Origin: Methylomicrobium sp035916875
Lineage (GTDB): Bacteria > Pseudomonadota > Gammaproteobacteria > Methylococcales > Methylomonadaceae
DNA: 57,756 nucleotides
NCBI RefSeq assembly: GCF_035916875.1
Contig: NZ_JAXUHN010000060.1
Coordinates: 1 to 57,756, forward strand
Direction of reading: 5' to 3'
In this document: one piece after another, positions 33,663 through 43,334 of the stretch
How positions within the stretch are numbered: position 1 is the stretch's first letter
How the letters are laid out: every line of letters begins with the position of its first letter
The notes under the pieces: generated by a model
Seen by the model: the letters and a program-made list of their open reading frames with translations, nothing else
What the model was told of the DNA's origin: nothing
Database searches by the model: none
Made by a program: the position numbers and the translations under genes

Positions 33663-35147
33663 TCATTTATTACCCTGTGAAGCGATAAGGAGATGAAACC
33701 CCCATGCCGGCAGGTCGATGTATAAACCTTCGTTTTCCAACTCGGTTCCATCCCGTTCGAAGAAGGTTAACATGAACACATCTTCCAGCCGCCAAAGGTG
33801 GTCCTTGAGTCCAGCCCAAGGGATTTTAATCCGGCCCTGGCTTCTTGTTTCGGACAGGTTCGCTACGATTAGACAGCGCGCACTTTCTGTAGTCCAGGAC
33901 CAGGCAACCAGATTGATATGGCTAGCGTTGTCGGGCCATCCGACACGCTCGCATAGCTGCCATAAACCCCGCATAAAATCTCCGGGCTTCAACGCACCGA
34001 GAAGTTGTTGATAAAACCCAAGCAAATCGGTGTCGGTAGATTCCTCAGGACGGCGACCCAAAAACACAGGCAGTCGAACGCGCCTCCCTTCCATCTGGCC
34101 TTCGTGAATGAGTCGAGCACCGGGTAATGTCAACGCCGTTACCGCTACTGCGCGATGCTTTTCGGAATTGAAAATATTTGCCGCCCAGGGTTCGTCATGA
34201 TTTTCAATGAAACGGACCAGTTTATCCTGGTATACGCGGTCGGCACGCAGATGCAGATGCACGCTTTCCGCCGAATCGTGTTCCAGGCGATCGTACAGGC
34301 GTTTGTCGTAACAATAATCGAAGCCTTGCTGTTGTAGCTCCCATTCCAGATCCCAATAGGCTTCGGCAATGAACAGAAAGTCCGTGGCTTTCTCTTTGAC
34401 AGCCGGTATCGCCTGGCGCCAATAGTCAACTTCCGGTCTGGGCCCTGCGCGGGGCCCCCAGGTTTTCTCAAATACAGAATGGATTAGCAGCATCGCCATG
34501 TCGCAGCGTACCCCGTCGCACTGTCCGGCGATATCGATCAGGGTCTCGACGACGGCTGAACGCAAGCCCTTGTCAAAGCCATTCACTTGGATCACGTCGG
34601 CCCAGGCAGGAAAGTACGGATCCTTGCCGCAGGCAAAGATGTTTCCTCCGCTTTCGATGAAGGCGGTGGGCTCTCTGCTCAGATCCTCGGCATCGCCCCG
34701 AATAAAGTATTCGGGGTGTTGGGTAATCCACGGATGATCCGGTGCGACGTGATTGGGCACGAAATCGAGGATCAGGCGCATGCCTCGATCCGCCATTTTT
34801 GCTCTTGCGATAGCCAATGCTTCAGGTCCGCCCAGATGCTCGTCAACGGTATAGCGCCGAATGCAGTAAGGGGAGCCGACATTGTCCGTTTCTTTGAAAT
34901 CAGGCAAAACCCGCTGGAAATCCGCCCGCAGCCCTTCGTTGGCCATCGAAATCCGTATCCCCACTGGACTGCGTTCCCAAACCCCCATCAGCCAGACCGC
35001 ATCGAATCCAAGCGATGCGATCCGGTCCCATTCCGCATCAGGCAACGATGCGAGGCTTATCGGGCAACTTGATTGTTGTCCAAGCTCTTCCAGCCAGACC
35101 CAGGTATTGATCTCATAAATCAGCGGATGTTTCGGCCAAGGTTTCAT
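33663..35147 (-). CDS. Alpha-amylase-type glycoside hydrolase (GH13)
   Basis: A 494-residue GH13 enzyme without signal peptide. The four family regions are present: DFVPNH (about 128-133), GVRCDMA with the nucleophile Asp216, AEAYW with the acid/base Glu262, and ENHDEP with Asp318. The C-terminal beta domain is short. The substrate cannot be read from sequence; an intracellular alpha-glucan or sugar-transfer role fits its place between the GH63-like gene (78 bases upstream) and the glycogen genes further right. All catalytic residues are intact, unlike the glgX gene. Confidence 0.85.
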   Translation of the reverse strand: MKPWPKHPLIYEINTWVWLEELGQQSSCPISLASLPDAEWDRIASLGFDAVWLMGVWERSPVGIRISMANEGLRADFQRVLPDFKETDNVGSPYCIRRYTVDEHLGGPEALAIARAKMADRGMRLILDFVPNHVAPDHPWITQHPEYFIRGDAEDLSREPTAFIESGGNIFACGKDPYFPAWADVIQVNGFDKGLRSAVVETLIDIAGQCDGVRCDMAMLLIHSVFEKTWGPRAGPRPEVDYWRQAIPAVKEKATDFLFIAEAYWDLEWELQQQGFDYCYDKRLYDRLEHDSAESVHLHLRADRVYQDKLVRFIENHDEPWAANIFNSEKHRAVAVTALTLPGARLIHEGQMEGRRVRLPVFLGRRPEESTDTDLLGFYQQLLGALKPGDFMRGLWQLCERVGWPDNASHINLVAWSWTTESARCLIVANLSETRSQGRIKIPWAGLKDHLWRLEDVFMLTFFERDGTELENEGLYIDLPAWGFHLLIASQGNK

Positions 35148-35224
35148 CGTTTGCCCCTTTTTTCTTAATTTTAAAGATAACGCTTTTGCAGGCAGCCACT
35201 TATACCTCCGCTTCCGGCTAGCCC

Positions 35225-37966
35225 TTACTTGCCTACCGTCTTCTTAATCCCTGCCATCTCGGCATCAGCGCCCGCCGCAATCTCTTTCGTGACGTCGCCA
35301 CTGACCTGAATAATGCGAGCGATGCAACCCGTCCAGCCTGTCTGATGGCTGGCGCCGATGCCCGCGCCGTTGTCGCCGTGGAAATATTCATAAAACAGGA
35401 CTAAATCTTTCCAGTAGGGGTCGGTTTGGAATTTTTCCGATCCCCCATAGAGCGGACGGCGACCGTTGCTATCGCGCTGGAAGATACGGGTTAACCTATC
35501 GCTCAATTCCTGGGCCACTTCAAACAACGTCATGTACCGGCCCGAACCGGTTGGGCATTCGATCGTGAACGAATCACCGTAGTATGAATACAGCTGAACC
35601 AATCCGCGGAGGAGCAGGAAATTGACCGGCATCCAAACCGGACCGCGCCAGTTGGAATTGCCGCCGAACATGCCGGTGTTGGAATCTCCCGGCAGGTAGT
35701 CCACGCGGAATTCCTGGCCCGCATGGTGAAAGACAAAGGGGTGCTCCCGGTGATAACGGGACAGCGAGCGAATGCCATACGGGCTGAGGAACTCGCTTTC
35801 ATCCAGCATGCGGGCGAGGACGCGGCGCAATTTCTGTTCGTTGAACACCGACAGCATGCGCCGACCTGTTGCGCCCGGTTGACTGGGTAAATGCATGTTG
35901 ACGGTGAATTCGGGGTGACGGCGGCCAAAGGCCTGGGCACGCTGGCGGAAGTTGGGCATTTTCGCGAGGTCTGCTTCTTCAAAGAGTGCCACGGCCGCTA
36001 GCGGCAGCAGTCCGACCATCGAGCGCACCTTCAAGCGCATCGCCGTGCCGTCCGGCAGCCGCAGGACGTCGTAGAAGAACCCGTCTTCTTCATCCCACAT
36101 TTCATCCTGTTGTTCGCCCAGCCGATCCATCGCCGCGGCAATCCACATCGTATGCTCGAAGAACTTGCTGACGAACTCTTCGTAGAGAGGGTCGTGCACC
36201 GCCAGTTCGACGGCAATGCGCAGCATCTGCTGGCTGAAAAAGACCATCCAGGCGGTACCGTCCGCCTGCTCCAGGTGGCCTCCCGTCGGCAGGGGCGCAC
36301 TGCGATCAAACACACCGATGTTATCCAGGCCCAAAAAGCCTCCCTCAAAGACGTTGTTGCCACTGCGATCCTTGCGGTTGACCCACCAGGTAAAATTGAC
36401 CAGCAGTTTGGCAAAGGCATATTTGAGAAAGTCGATATCGCCTTTGCCGTCATTGCGCGCCTTGTCCATCAAATAGATTTGCATGGTGGCAAAGGCATGC
36501 ACAGGCGGATTGACGTCGCCAAAGTTCCACTCGTAGGCCGGGATTTGGCCGTTCGGGTGCAGGAAATCGTTGTGCAGCATCAAATCCAACTGAGCTTTGG
36601 CAAAGTCCGAGTCCACGATCGACAATGGCAGCATATGGAAAGCCAGGTCCCAGGCCGCAAACCAGGGATACTCCCACTTATCGGGCATGGAGATAATGTC
36701 ATCGCAGGACATGTGAAACCATTCGCCGTTGCGAAACCGATGGCGCTGCTCCTCTCCCGACCATGGGGTCACATGGTGATCTTCCAACCACTTGTCCACG
36801 TCGTAGTAGAAATACTGCTTTGACCACAGCATCCCGGCCAAGGCCTGGCGCATCAGATTGGCCTGATCCGGGTCGGAGGCTTTGATTGCCGCTGGGGTTA
36901 TCTCGTCATAAAAAGCATCGGCTTCCTGCAAACGCGCTGTAAAAACGGTATCGTAATCGATAAATGGATTTTCGATTTGGGCCGGCACGTTGCGAGTCAG
37001 GCGCAGGCGGACAACTTGTGTTTCTCCCGCACCGATCAACAGCTGATAATGCGGCGAAACCTTCGTACCGGTTTGCAGGGGATTAACCGCATCCTGCTGC
37101 CCATGCATAAGGAAATTATTGATGCCGTCTTTGACATAAGGGCTGGCATTCGGCGAACCGAAGAGGCGCTGGTGGTTGGTTTCGTTCTCGGTAAACAACA
37201 GGGGAACAGTGCCGTCACAGTAAAGATAGTAGTCCGCCAAAAATTCTTGAAACAGAGGATCGGTGTGATGGGCCTGCACGATGCTGCGTTCGGCGTTGTT
37301 TACCTTCTGCAGGACCGGCTTGCTGCCGCCGTCCGCCCAAGACCAGGTATTGCGAAACCAGAGAGTCGGCAAAACATGCAACGGCGCCGCTTCGGGGCCG
37401 CGATTGGCGATGCTGATTTTGATCAGGATGTCCTCGGAATCCGACTTAGCGTATTCGACAAAAACATCGAAATAGCGGTCTTCGTCGAAAATACCGGTAT
37501 CCAAAAGCTCATATTCCAGCTCGTTGCGGCTGCGTTGCCGATTGGTTTTAATTAAATCTTCATAGGGATAAGCCGCGTGAGGGTACTTGTACAGATATTT
37601 CATGTAGGAGTGGGTTGGCGTACTGTCGAGGTAGAAGTAATACTCTTTCACATCCTCGCCGTGATTGCCCTCGCTGTTGGTCAGCCCGAACAGCCTCTCC
37701 TTGACGATGGGATCGTTGCCATTCCAGAACCCCAAAGCAAAACAAAGCACCTGGTGGTCGTCCGAAATTCCTGCCAGGCCGTCTTCGCCCCAGCGATAGG
37801 CGCGTGAACGCGCCTGGTCGTGGGTAAAATAATTCCACGCATCGCCGTTATCGCTATAGTCTTCCCGTACGGTGCCCCACTGCCGTTCGCTCAAATACGG
37901 CCCCCATTTTTTCCAGGGAATATTGCGGTCGCGGGCTGCCTGTAGTCTCTTTTTTTCCATTGTCAT
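35225..37966 (-). CDS. GH63-like (MGH1-type) glucosidase
   Basis: A 913-residue protein of the bacterial glucosidase group related to GH63. The N-terminal beta-rich domain begins with KKWGPYLSERQWGTVREDYS and DAWNYFTHDQARSRAYRWGEDG. The (alpha/alpha)6 barrel holds HVTPWSGEEQRHRFRNGEWFH, WEYPWFAAWDLAFHMLPL, GQIPAYEWNFGDVNPPVHA and, near the end, FGGNSNWRGPVWMPVNF. Acidic residues for catalysis are expected in the WDLAFH and EW segments. No signal peptide, so it acts in the cytoplasm, probably on alpha-glucosides. It shares a transcript with the GH13 gene downstream, a pairing common in bacteria. Confidence 0.85.
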   Translation of the reverse strand: MTMEKKRLQAARDRNIPWKKWGPYLSERQWGTVREDYSDNGDAWNYFTHDQARSRAYRWGEDGLAGISDDHQVLCFALGFWNGNDPIVKERLFGLTNSEGNHGEDVKEYYFYLDSTPTHSYMKYLYKYPHAAYPYEDLIKTNRQRSRNELEYELLDTGIFDEDRYFDVFVEYAKSDSEDILIKISIANRGPEAAPLHVLPTLWFRNTWSWADGGSKPVLQKVNNAERSIVQAHHTDPLFQEFLADYYLYCDGTVPLLFTENETNHQRLFGSPNASPYVKDGINNFLMHGQQDAVNPLQTGTKVSPHYQLLIGAGETQVVRLRLTRNVPAQIENPFIDYDTVFTARLQEADAFYDEITPAAIKASDPDQANLMRQALAGMLWSKQYFYYDVDKWLEDHHVTPWSGEEQRHRFRNGEWFHMSCDDIISMPDKWEYPWFAAWDLAFHMLPLSIVDSDFAKAQLDLMLHNDFLHPNGQIPAYEWNFGDVNPPVHAFATMQIYLMDKARNDGKGDIDFLKYAFAKLLVNFTWWVNRKDRSGNNVFEGGFLGLDNIGVFDRSAPLPTGGHLEQADGTAWMVFFSQQMLRIAVELAVHDPLYEEFVSKFFEHTMWIAAAMDRLGEQQDEMWDEEDGFFYDVLRLPDGTAMRLKVRSMVGLLPLAAVALFEEADLAKMPNFRQRAQAFGRRHPEFTVNMHLPSQPGATGRRMLSVFNEQKLRRVLARMLDESEFLSPYGIRSLSRYHREHPFVFHHAGQEFRVDYLPGDSNTGMFGGNSNWRGPVWMPVNFLLLRGLVQLYSYYGDSFTIECPTGSGRYMTLFEVAQELSDRLTRIFQRDSNGRRPLYGGSEKFQTDPYWKDLVLFYEYFHGDNGAGIGASHQTGWTGCIARIIQVSGDVTKEIAAGADAEMAGIKKTVGK

Positions 37967-38332
37967 AATAGTTCTGAGATGCTTTAGTAATAATTCATAA
38001 TGGGAGTTGCGGTTTTTCGGATGGGCTGAAACATAATGCCAGCACTATCACGCTGCGGGTGGATTTACAATACACGTAAGATATGTGAAACAACATACCG
38101 TGCTTGATACCCAAATTTTACCATATGAACTAGACGCGTTAGGTCAGTTGGCTACCGGCAGCAGGATAGTATTCGCGATTTAGCCTACCCGGAAGAAATA
38201 GTTTCAACAGAGGCTTTAAGCCGATTGCCGTAGGATAAATCGTACCCGTTATAGACAGGTATTACATTATGTCGTACTGTAATAAAATGAACCTTTGTGT
38301 ATAAAACCGTAATTATCCTGCGCGAGCTTTAC
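37967..38332. other. Divergent intergenic region
   Basis: About 365 bases between the leftward GH63-like gene and the rightward K+ channel gene; promoters for both must lie here. No repeat or gene seen. Confidence 0.4.
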
Positions 38333-39016
38333 ATGTCTACTCTAACGCGGCGGCCAAAGACCGGCAATTATGCTTTCCTTATATCCGGCTTGCTATTTCT
38401 TTTTTTGCTGATACCTCTGCTAAGCACCTTTCCTGCCTTGGTAAAGAATGCTTTTTTTATACGACGGGTTACGTTGTCGGTTGGATACAGCGCTTTGATG
38501 TTGATTGCAATCTGGGGCATACCTCGGGAAAATTATCTTTTCAAGCTCGGATCAGCACTTGCTTTATTAGGCGTTACTTTCACAGCCATCAATATTTTGT
38601 ATGGCGGCATCGCCGTGGAATTGTGCTTAACCACGGTGGTCCTTTTATTCTCCATTAGCAGCGCAATTATTGCAGCCAAACATGTGTTCGGGGGAACTCA
38701 GGTCGACCGCAATTTGCTCTTCGGCGCCATGTGCGTTTATCTGCTGATGGGGCTTATTTGGGCGATCTTGTATGGATTAACCTTTCAATTTTTGCCGGGC
38801 TCGTTCAACGGTATGGAAGGAGTTGGCGGCAAGGCTCCCTTGGATACTCTTCTCTACTACAGTTTTGTAACCTTGGCCGGTCTGGGATATGGCGACATTA
38901 CCCCCGTTGCACCGTTGGCGCGAACACTTGCCTATTTCGAAGTGATTAGCGGCCAGTTCTACATTGCAATTATGTTGGCTGGATTGGTAGGGCTATTTTT
39001 GAATCACCGCAGATAA
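38333..39016 (+). CDS. Two-helix potassium channel protein
   Basis: About 227 residues from the ATG at 38333 (an in-frame GTG lies 12 codons upstream; neither start has a good ribosome site). There are about six membrane helices, the last two enclosing the pore with the selectivity filter TLAGLGYGDITP, the Ion_trans_2 signature (TxxGYGD). The four helices before it are not charged as in a voltage sensor, so it is probably ungated by voltage. No RCK domain follows, because the protein ends right after the last helix. Confidence 0.82.
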   Translation: MSTLTRRPKTGNYAFLISGLLFLFLLIPLLSTFPALVKNAFFIRRVTLSVGYSALMLIAIWGIPRENYLFKLGSALALLGVTFTAINILYGGIAVELCLTTVVLLFSISSAIIAAKHVFGGTQVDRNLLFGAMCVYLLMGLIWAILYGLTFQFLPGSFNGMEGVGGKAPLDTLLYYSFVTLAGLGYGDITPVAPLARTLAYFEVISGQFYIAIMLAGLVGLFLNHRR

Positions 39017-39118
39017 ATAAACCGTAAAACCGTCAACTTGATCTTTCGGATTCAAAAATCGGCCTTATTGCTCAGGCCCCTTACTATTTGAAGGCGATCT
39101 TCAGTCGTTGCACAGGCG

Positions 39119-41388
39119 CTATTTGATAAACAACATTTCCTGATAAGTTGGATAGGGCCACAATTCATTGGCTATTTCGCCTTCAAGCGCATCTGCATAG
39201 TGACGGGCTTCATCCATGAGCGGGCGGATGTTCTTTGCGCAGAATTGCATATGTTCTTCGATAGTTGAAAAATCGTATTGCGTGAGCGATGCGGCAAGCT
39301 TACCGACGGCTTCCATCATTGCTGTCAGCAACTCCGTTATCCGAATTAAAGGGCCGGCATCCAGTTCGACACCGTTGCTTTTAAGGCTGTTTATCGCAGA
39401 GGAAAGATCGGATAAGTATTTGACCGCAGCAGGATAAATACCGGTTTTTGCCATGGTGACCACTAATTTTGCCTCCACATCGATAGACAGTATGTATTGT
39501 TCGGCAAAAATGCCGAAACGGCTGGCGAGTTCATCGGGCGAGAGTACGCCGAGCTTGTCAAATAATTCCTCGATAAGTGCTTCGCGAGAAGTTCGTTTGC
39601 AACCTGTGAATAGCAAATCAATGACTTAGAGAGCTCAAGAAATGCCAATGAACTTGTTGCTATTCACTTATACGATTCTTTTAAAACGGGTAACGCATCG
39701 GCCGCTGATTTAAGATTGGGTAAACCGCGTTCTTCAACTGCCATTCTATGCCATTCGGCGGAATAGCTGTTGCCATTGAATATCACCGCACCGTGCTTGT
39801 CGATTATATCTTTTAGAATATTGAGTATTACGGCATTAAGATCAACGCCCTGCCCTAGCTGAGCTTCCAGCGAATCGGCAATCCAGTTGAGTGAGTCCGC
39901 CAGCAGGGTATCCAGCGCAACCAACGGACCTGCCACCGATTGTCCGGAACCGACAGCCCGGAATTCAAACCGATTACCGGTAAATGCAAAAGGAGATGTA
40001 CGGTTTCTGTCACCGGCGTCTTTTTTAAAAACAGGCAGGGTCTGGATGCCCAGATCCATAACGCCCGCGTCTTCCGAGCCGATTATCTCGCCATTCCTGA
40101 TTTGCTCGAAGATATTATCGAGTTGCGTGCCGAGATAAACCGACATGATGGCAGGCGGCGCTTCATTGGCGCCCAGGCGGTGATCATTGCTTGCCGTTGC
40201 GACAACAGCGCGTAACAGCGGGCCATACTTGTGAACGCCGCGAATAACCGCGCCGCAGAACAGTAAAAATTGCGAGTTTGAATGCGGTGTAATACCGGGA
40301 GCCAGCAAATTCCCTTGCGTTTTATTACCCACCGACCAATTGACATGCTTACCCGATCCATTAATGCCTTTAAACGGTTTTTCATGCAACAGGCAGACCA
40401 AACCGTGTTTTTTGGCGGTATTTTTTAAGACCGTCATCAACAACTGCTGATGGTCTGTCGCTACGTTTGCCGATTCAAAAAAAGGTGCAAACTCGAATTG
40501 GCCGGGCGCCACTTCGTTATGCCGGGTTTTGGCCGGGATGCCCAATCGGTATAACTGCTCCTCTACATCCTGCATATAGACCTGAATGCGTTCCGGTATC
40601 GCGCCGAAATAATGGTCATCAAATTGCTGGCCTTTGGCCGCCGCTGCGCCAAACAGGGTTCTGCCGGTAAGCAACAAGTCCGGGCGGCTATTAACAAAAT
40701 TGGCGTCGACCAAAAAATATTCCTGCTCGGCACCGCAACTGGAATTAACCGGAGCTATGTCGGTATAACCGAGAATGGACAAGATTCTTTTAGCGGCCTT
40801 GTTCAGCGCGGCATTCACTCGCAGCAAAGGCGTTTTCATATCCGGGGCCTTTCCCGTCCAGGAAATAAAAACCGTGGGAATACAAAGTGTTGCGCCATTG
40901 TCGGTCGTTATGATAAAGGCAGGACTGGTGACATCCCATGCGGTATAACCGCGCGCTTCAAAAGTGGAACGCATACCGCCATTCGGGAACGACGAGCCAT
41001 CGGGTTCGCCCTGCACCAGTACTTTACCGCTAAATTCAGAGATTACGGAGCCATCGCTCTGCAAGGAGATAAAACCATCGTGCTTTTCTGCCGTCGCATG
41101 GGTTAGCGGATAAAATACATGCGCATAATAGAGAGCGCCTTTGGACATGGCCCAGTCTTTCATCGCCAATGCAACGACATCGGCAATAGAAACATCGAGC
41201 GCCGCACTGGTTTCGATGGTTTTTTTCAGCGAATGATAGATTTCTTTGGGCAGACTGTCCCTCATCTTGCTCAAGGTAAACACATCACTTGCCCATAGAC
41301 TGCTCAGCGGTCCCGGTGGTTTGACAGACATAGGTCCACGATTGGTAATGTTTTGAACAGCCTTAACTCGCGCCGCATATCCGGTCAT
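39119..41388 (-). pseudogene. glnN: Type III glutamine synthetase, interrupted by a 93-bp MITE
   Basis: Frame one (41388 to 39664) has 574 residues with the GSIII landmarks: the NRGPMSVKPP start, VNSSCGAEQEYFLVDANF with metal ligands, NEVAPGQFEFAPFFE, and GINGSGKHVNWSVG. It stops inside a 93-bp insert. A second frame (39616 to 39119) continues with EELFDKLGVLSPDELASRF and AKTGIYPAAVKYL, the normal C-terminal domain. Removing the 93-bp element plus one TA joins KESY to IEELF in frame and gives 724 residues, the usual GSIII length. The ribosome site (AGAGG) and catalytic barrel are intact, but about 150 C-terminal residues, needed for assembly of the oligomer, are lost. Frame two alone cannot be an enzyme. 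Confidence 0.9.
39576..39668 (-). mobile_element. 93-bp MITE-like element, copy B (inside glnN)
   Basis: Identical to the copy at 29311-29403 in inverse orientation. The TA duplication lies at 39574-39575 and 39669-39670. The rebuilt empty site reads GAA TCG TAT ATC GAG in glnN and is in frame. TA targeting with short terminal repeats is typical of elements moved by IS630/Tc1-mariner-type transposases; no such transposase gene is in the window. Confidence 0.88.
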
Positions 41389-41552
41389 TTTATTCCTCTT
41401 TGTAATTTCGATAATTCATCAGTAACGGACTGCCCCCGCCACTTTGGCTTTCCCGGTATTTTCTGCTTTAACATATCGATGATCTCCGGCGCCAAACTGA
41501 CCTTTTGCTTGAGTTCGACAGACCGCCGCGCGATATGGTAAGCAATGCGCAC
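41385..41552 (-). CDS. Candidate 55-residue protein upstream of glnN
   Basis: A GTG-initiated frame whose stop overlaps the glnN start (ATGA). The product has a coherent charged helical composition (for example ELKQKVSLAPEIIDMLKQK). The ribosome site is weak (GGAAATAGG touching the GTG). The overlap suggests coupling to glnN, but it may equally be the tail of a decayed gene. I recognise no family. Confidence 0.35.
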   Translation of the reverse strand: MRIAYHIARRSVELKQKVSLAPEIIDMLKQKIPGKPKWRGQSVTDELSKLQRGIK

Positions 41553-41574
41553 CCTATTTCCAATGGCACAATTC

Positions 41575-41910
41575 CTATTCCATAGTAACCGACTTCGCCA
41601 GATGTCTAGGCTGGTCGGCGCCAGTTCCTTTTAATAAGGCTACGTGATGATTAATAAGGCTACGTGATGACCAGAAGTTGAAGGGGGAAGGTAAAATCGA
41701 TGAGGGCCATTTCATTTTCAATTTTCGGGACTTTTATATGTTGCACTTTGCCTTCATTGGAGGATGGAAGGGCTTCATCCATAAACACACCCCATTGTCC
41801 GATGCGGGCGCTAACTTAGTGCATATCGGATTTGAGTTTTTCCAGCAGACGGTGATTGGGTGCGACGGTAATAACCGGGGTGTCAGCATCGGTCTGGGAT
41901 GGGGATTCGT
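41575..41910 (-). pseudogene. glmS: 3' remnant of glmS
   Basis: Broken frames give the end of glucosamine-6-phosphate synthase: DADTPVITVAPNHRLLEKLKS, a TAA stop, VSARIGQWGVFMDEA, KVPKIENEMALIDFTFPLQLLV, a frameshift caused by a 20-base tandem duplication, then KGTGADQPRHLAKSVTME and the stop. These match the C-terminal sugar-isomerase domain, whose normal end is K-G-T-D-V-D-Q-P-R-N-L-A-K-S-V-T. The glutaminase domain and most of the isomerase are gone. A frame of 55 residues starting at 41983 with GGAGG runs into this remnant by chance. Confidence 0.85.
41631..41670. repeat. Perfect tandem duplication, 2 x 20 bp
   Basis: TTAATAAGGCTACGTGATGA repeated twice without spacer, inside the glmS remnant. 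It is a fresh-looking slippage or end-joining scar, and its length (20) shifts the frame. Confidence 0.9.
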
Positions 41911-42094
41911 AATTTCCGGAAAATGTCTTGCCAAGCTTATTATTCATCAGGCTGGACCCACGGCAACAGCCCTTATCGTTCATTTTACCTCCAAGTGATG
42001 TCCAATTTAGCCTAAATTCAACTCAGTTAGCCAAGGAGACAATCTTCATTTATGCTTTAAAAAACGTAGTAGAAGACCCGATGCGATACGATGA

Positions 42095-43327
42095 CTAGCC
42101 AATTAAGACGGAAAGCGTTTCGCGCGCGATCTGTAACTCTTCGTTCGTGCGTATGGCCAGAACCCGGACGGAGTGGTCGCCGCGCCCTATCTCGCTGATT
42201 TCTTCAAGTGCCCTGTTATTGGCTTCCGAATCGATAGCAATGCCGAGCTTTTCAAGACCTTTACAAACCCTGCTTCGAATTAAATGCGCATTTTCGCCTA
42301 CACCGCCTGTAAAAATCAGTGCGTCCAGACCTTCCAGCGCGGCAAAGTAGGCACCGATATATTTTCGGATACGGTAACAGTAAACATCCAAGGCCAGGCG
42401 GGCGCGTTCGTCGCCGGCTTGCTCGCCTGCCAAAACTTCGCGTAAGTCGTTACTGCCGCATAGCCCCTTCAATCCGGAATCCCTGTTAAGGGCGTCATCA
42501 AGTTTGCTCGCGCTCTGGCCTAGAATATTTTCCAGATAAAGCGGTATCGCCGCATCCAAATCGCCGCACCGCGTCCCCATCACCAGGCCTTCCAACGGCG
42601 TGAAGCCCATCGACGTATCGATGCAACATCCGTGCTCAATTGCCGCGGCGCTGGCGCCGTTGCCGAGATGCAAAGTAATTAATTTAAGTTCCTTGAGCGG
42701 GCGCTGCAAATAGTCGGCCGCCCGGCCCGCGACATATCGATGAGAACTGCCGTGGAAACCGTAGCGGCGTATCCCATGCTGGCTATACCAGGTTTCCGGG
42801 ATGGCATAACGAAAAGCGTGGGGCGGCATGGTCTGATGAAAAGCGGTATCGAAAACGGCGACCTGCGGCACCGCCGGAAAAATGTCCCGGCAGGCTTCGA
42901 TACCGGTCAGATTGGCCGGATTATGCAGCGGCGCCAACGGGACCAGCTTTCGAATCGTATCGATCACCGTCTGATCGATCTCTACCGATGCCGAAAAGGC
43001 CTCGCCGCCATGGACCACGCGATGACCGATCGCATCCGGCCCATCCCCTGCTTCAAAGCCGAAGGTACGGTGTAAAATCGCGGCGATAACGTTGAAAGCG
43101 GCGCGGTGGTCGGGGGCTTCGATTTCCTGCCGGGTCTCGACTCGCTCGCCTTGCGCATTTTCTTCACGGTGCCGGATCAGGCTGACGCCTTCACCGATAC
43201 GTTCGAGCAGCCCGCTGGCAAGCAGATGACCCGGTTTCATCGCAAACAGTCCGTATTTGATCGAAGAGCTGCCGCTGTTGATCACCAGGACTTTGGGGGT
43301 ATCGCATAGGATTTCCACGCGGCTCAT
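42095..43327 (-). CDS. ackA: Acetate kinase
   Basis: A 410-residue acetate kinase that transfers phosphate between acetyl-phosphate and ADP to make ATP and acetate. Motifs in order: NSGSSSIKYGLF at the start (phosphate 1), GHRVVHGGEAF, the VFDTAFHQTMP segment, RYGFHGSSHRYV, the HLGNGASAAA loop, and TGGVGENA near the end (adenosine). Length is normal (about 400). It starts 7 bases after the glgX stop and is the last gene of the glgP-pgi-phosphatase-glgX-ackA operon, consistent with glycogen fermentation to acetate under oxygen limitation. No pta gene is in the window; methanotrophs can use phosphoketolase as the acetyl-phosphate source. Confidence 0.95.
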   Translation of the reverse strand: MSRVEILCDTPKVLVINSGSSSIKYGLFAMKPGHLLASGLLERIGEGVSLIRHREENAQGERVETRQEIEAPDHRAAFNVIAAILHRTFGFEAGDGPDAIGHRVVHGGEAFSASVEIDQTVIDTIRKLVPLAPLHNPANLTGIEACRDIFPAVPQVAVFDTAFHQTMPPHAFRYAIPETWYSQHGIRRYGFHGSSHRYVAGRAADYLQRPLKELKLITLHLGNGASAAAIEHGCCIDTSMGFTPLEGLVMGTRCGDLDAAIPLYLENILGQSASKLDDALNRDSGLKGLCGSNDLREVLAGEQAGDERARLALDVYCYRIRKYIGAYFAALEGLDALIFTGGVGENAHLIRSRVCKGLEKLGIAIDSEANNRALEEISEIGRGDHSVRVLAIRTNEELQIARETLSVLIG

Positions 43328-43334
43328 GCTTTGA

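Noticed and set aside
41678..41998. 106-residue plus-strand frame
   Set aside because: Antisense to the glmS remnant, whose family match is far stronger.
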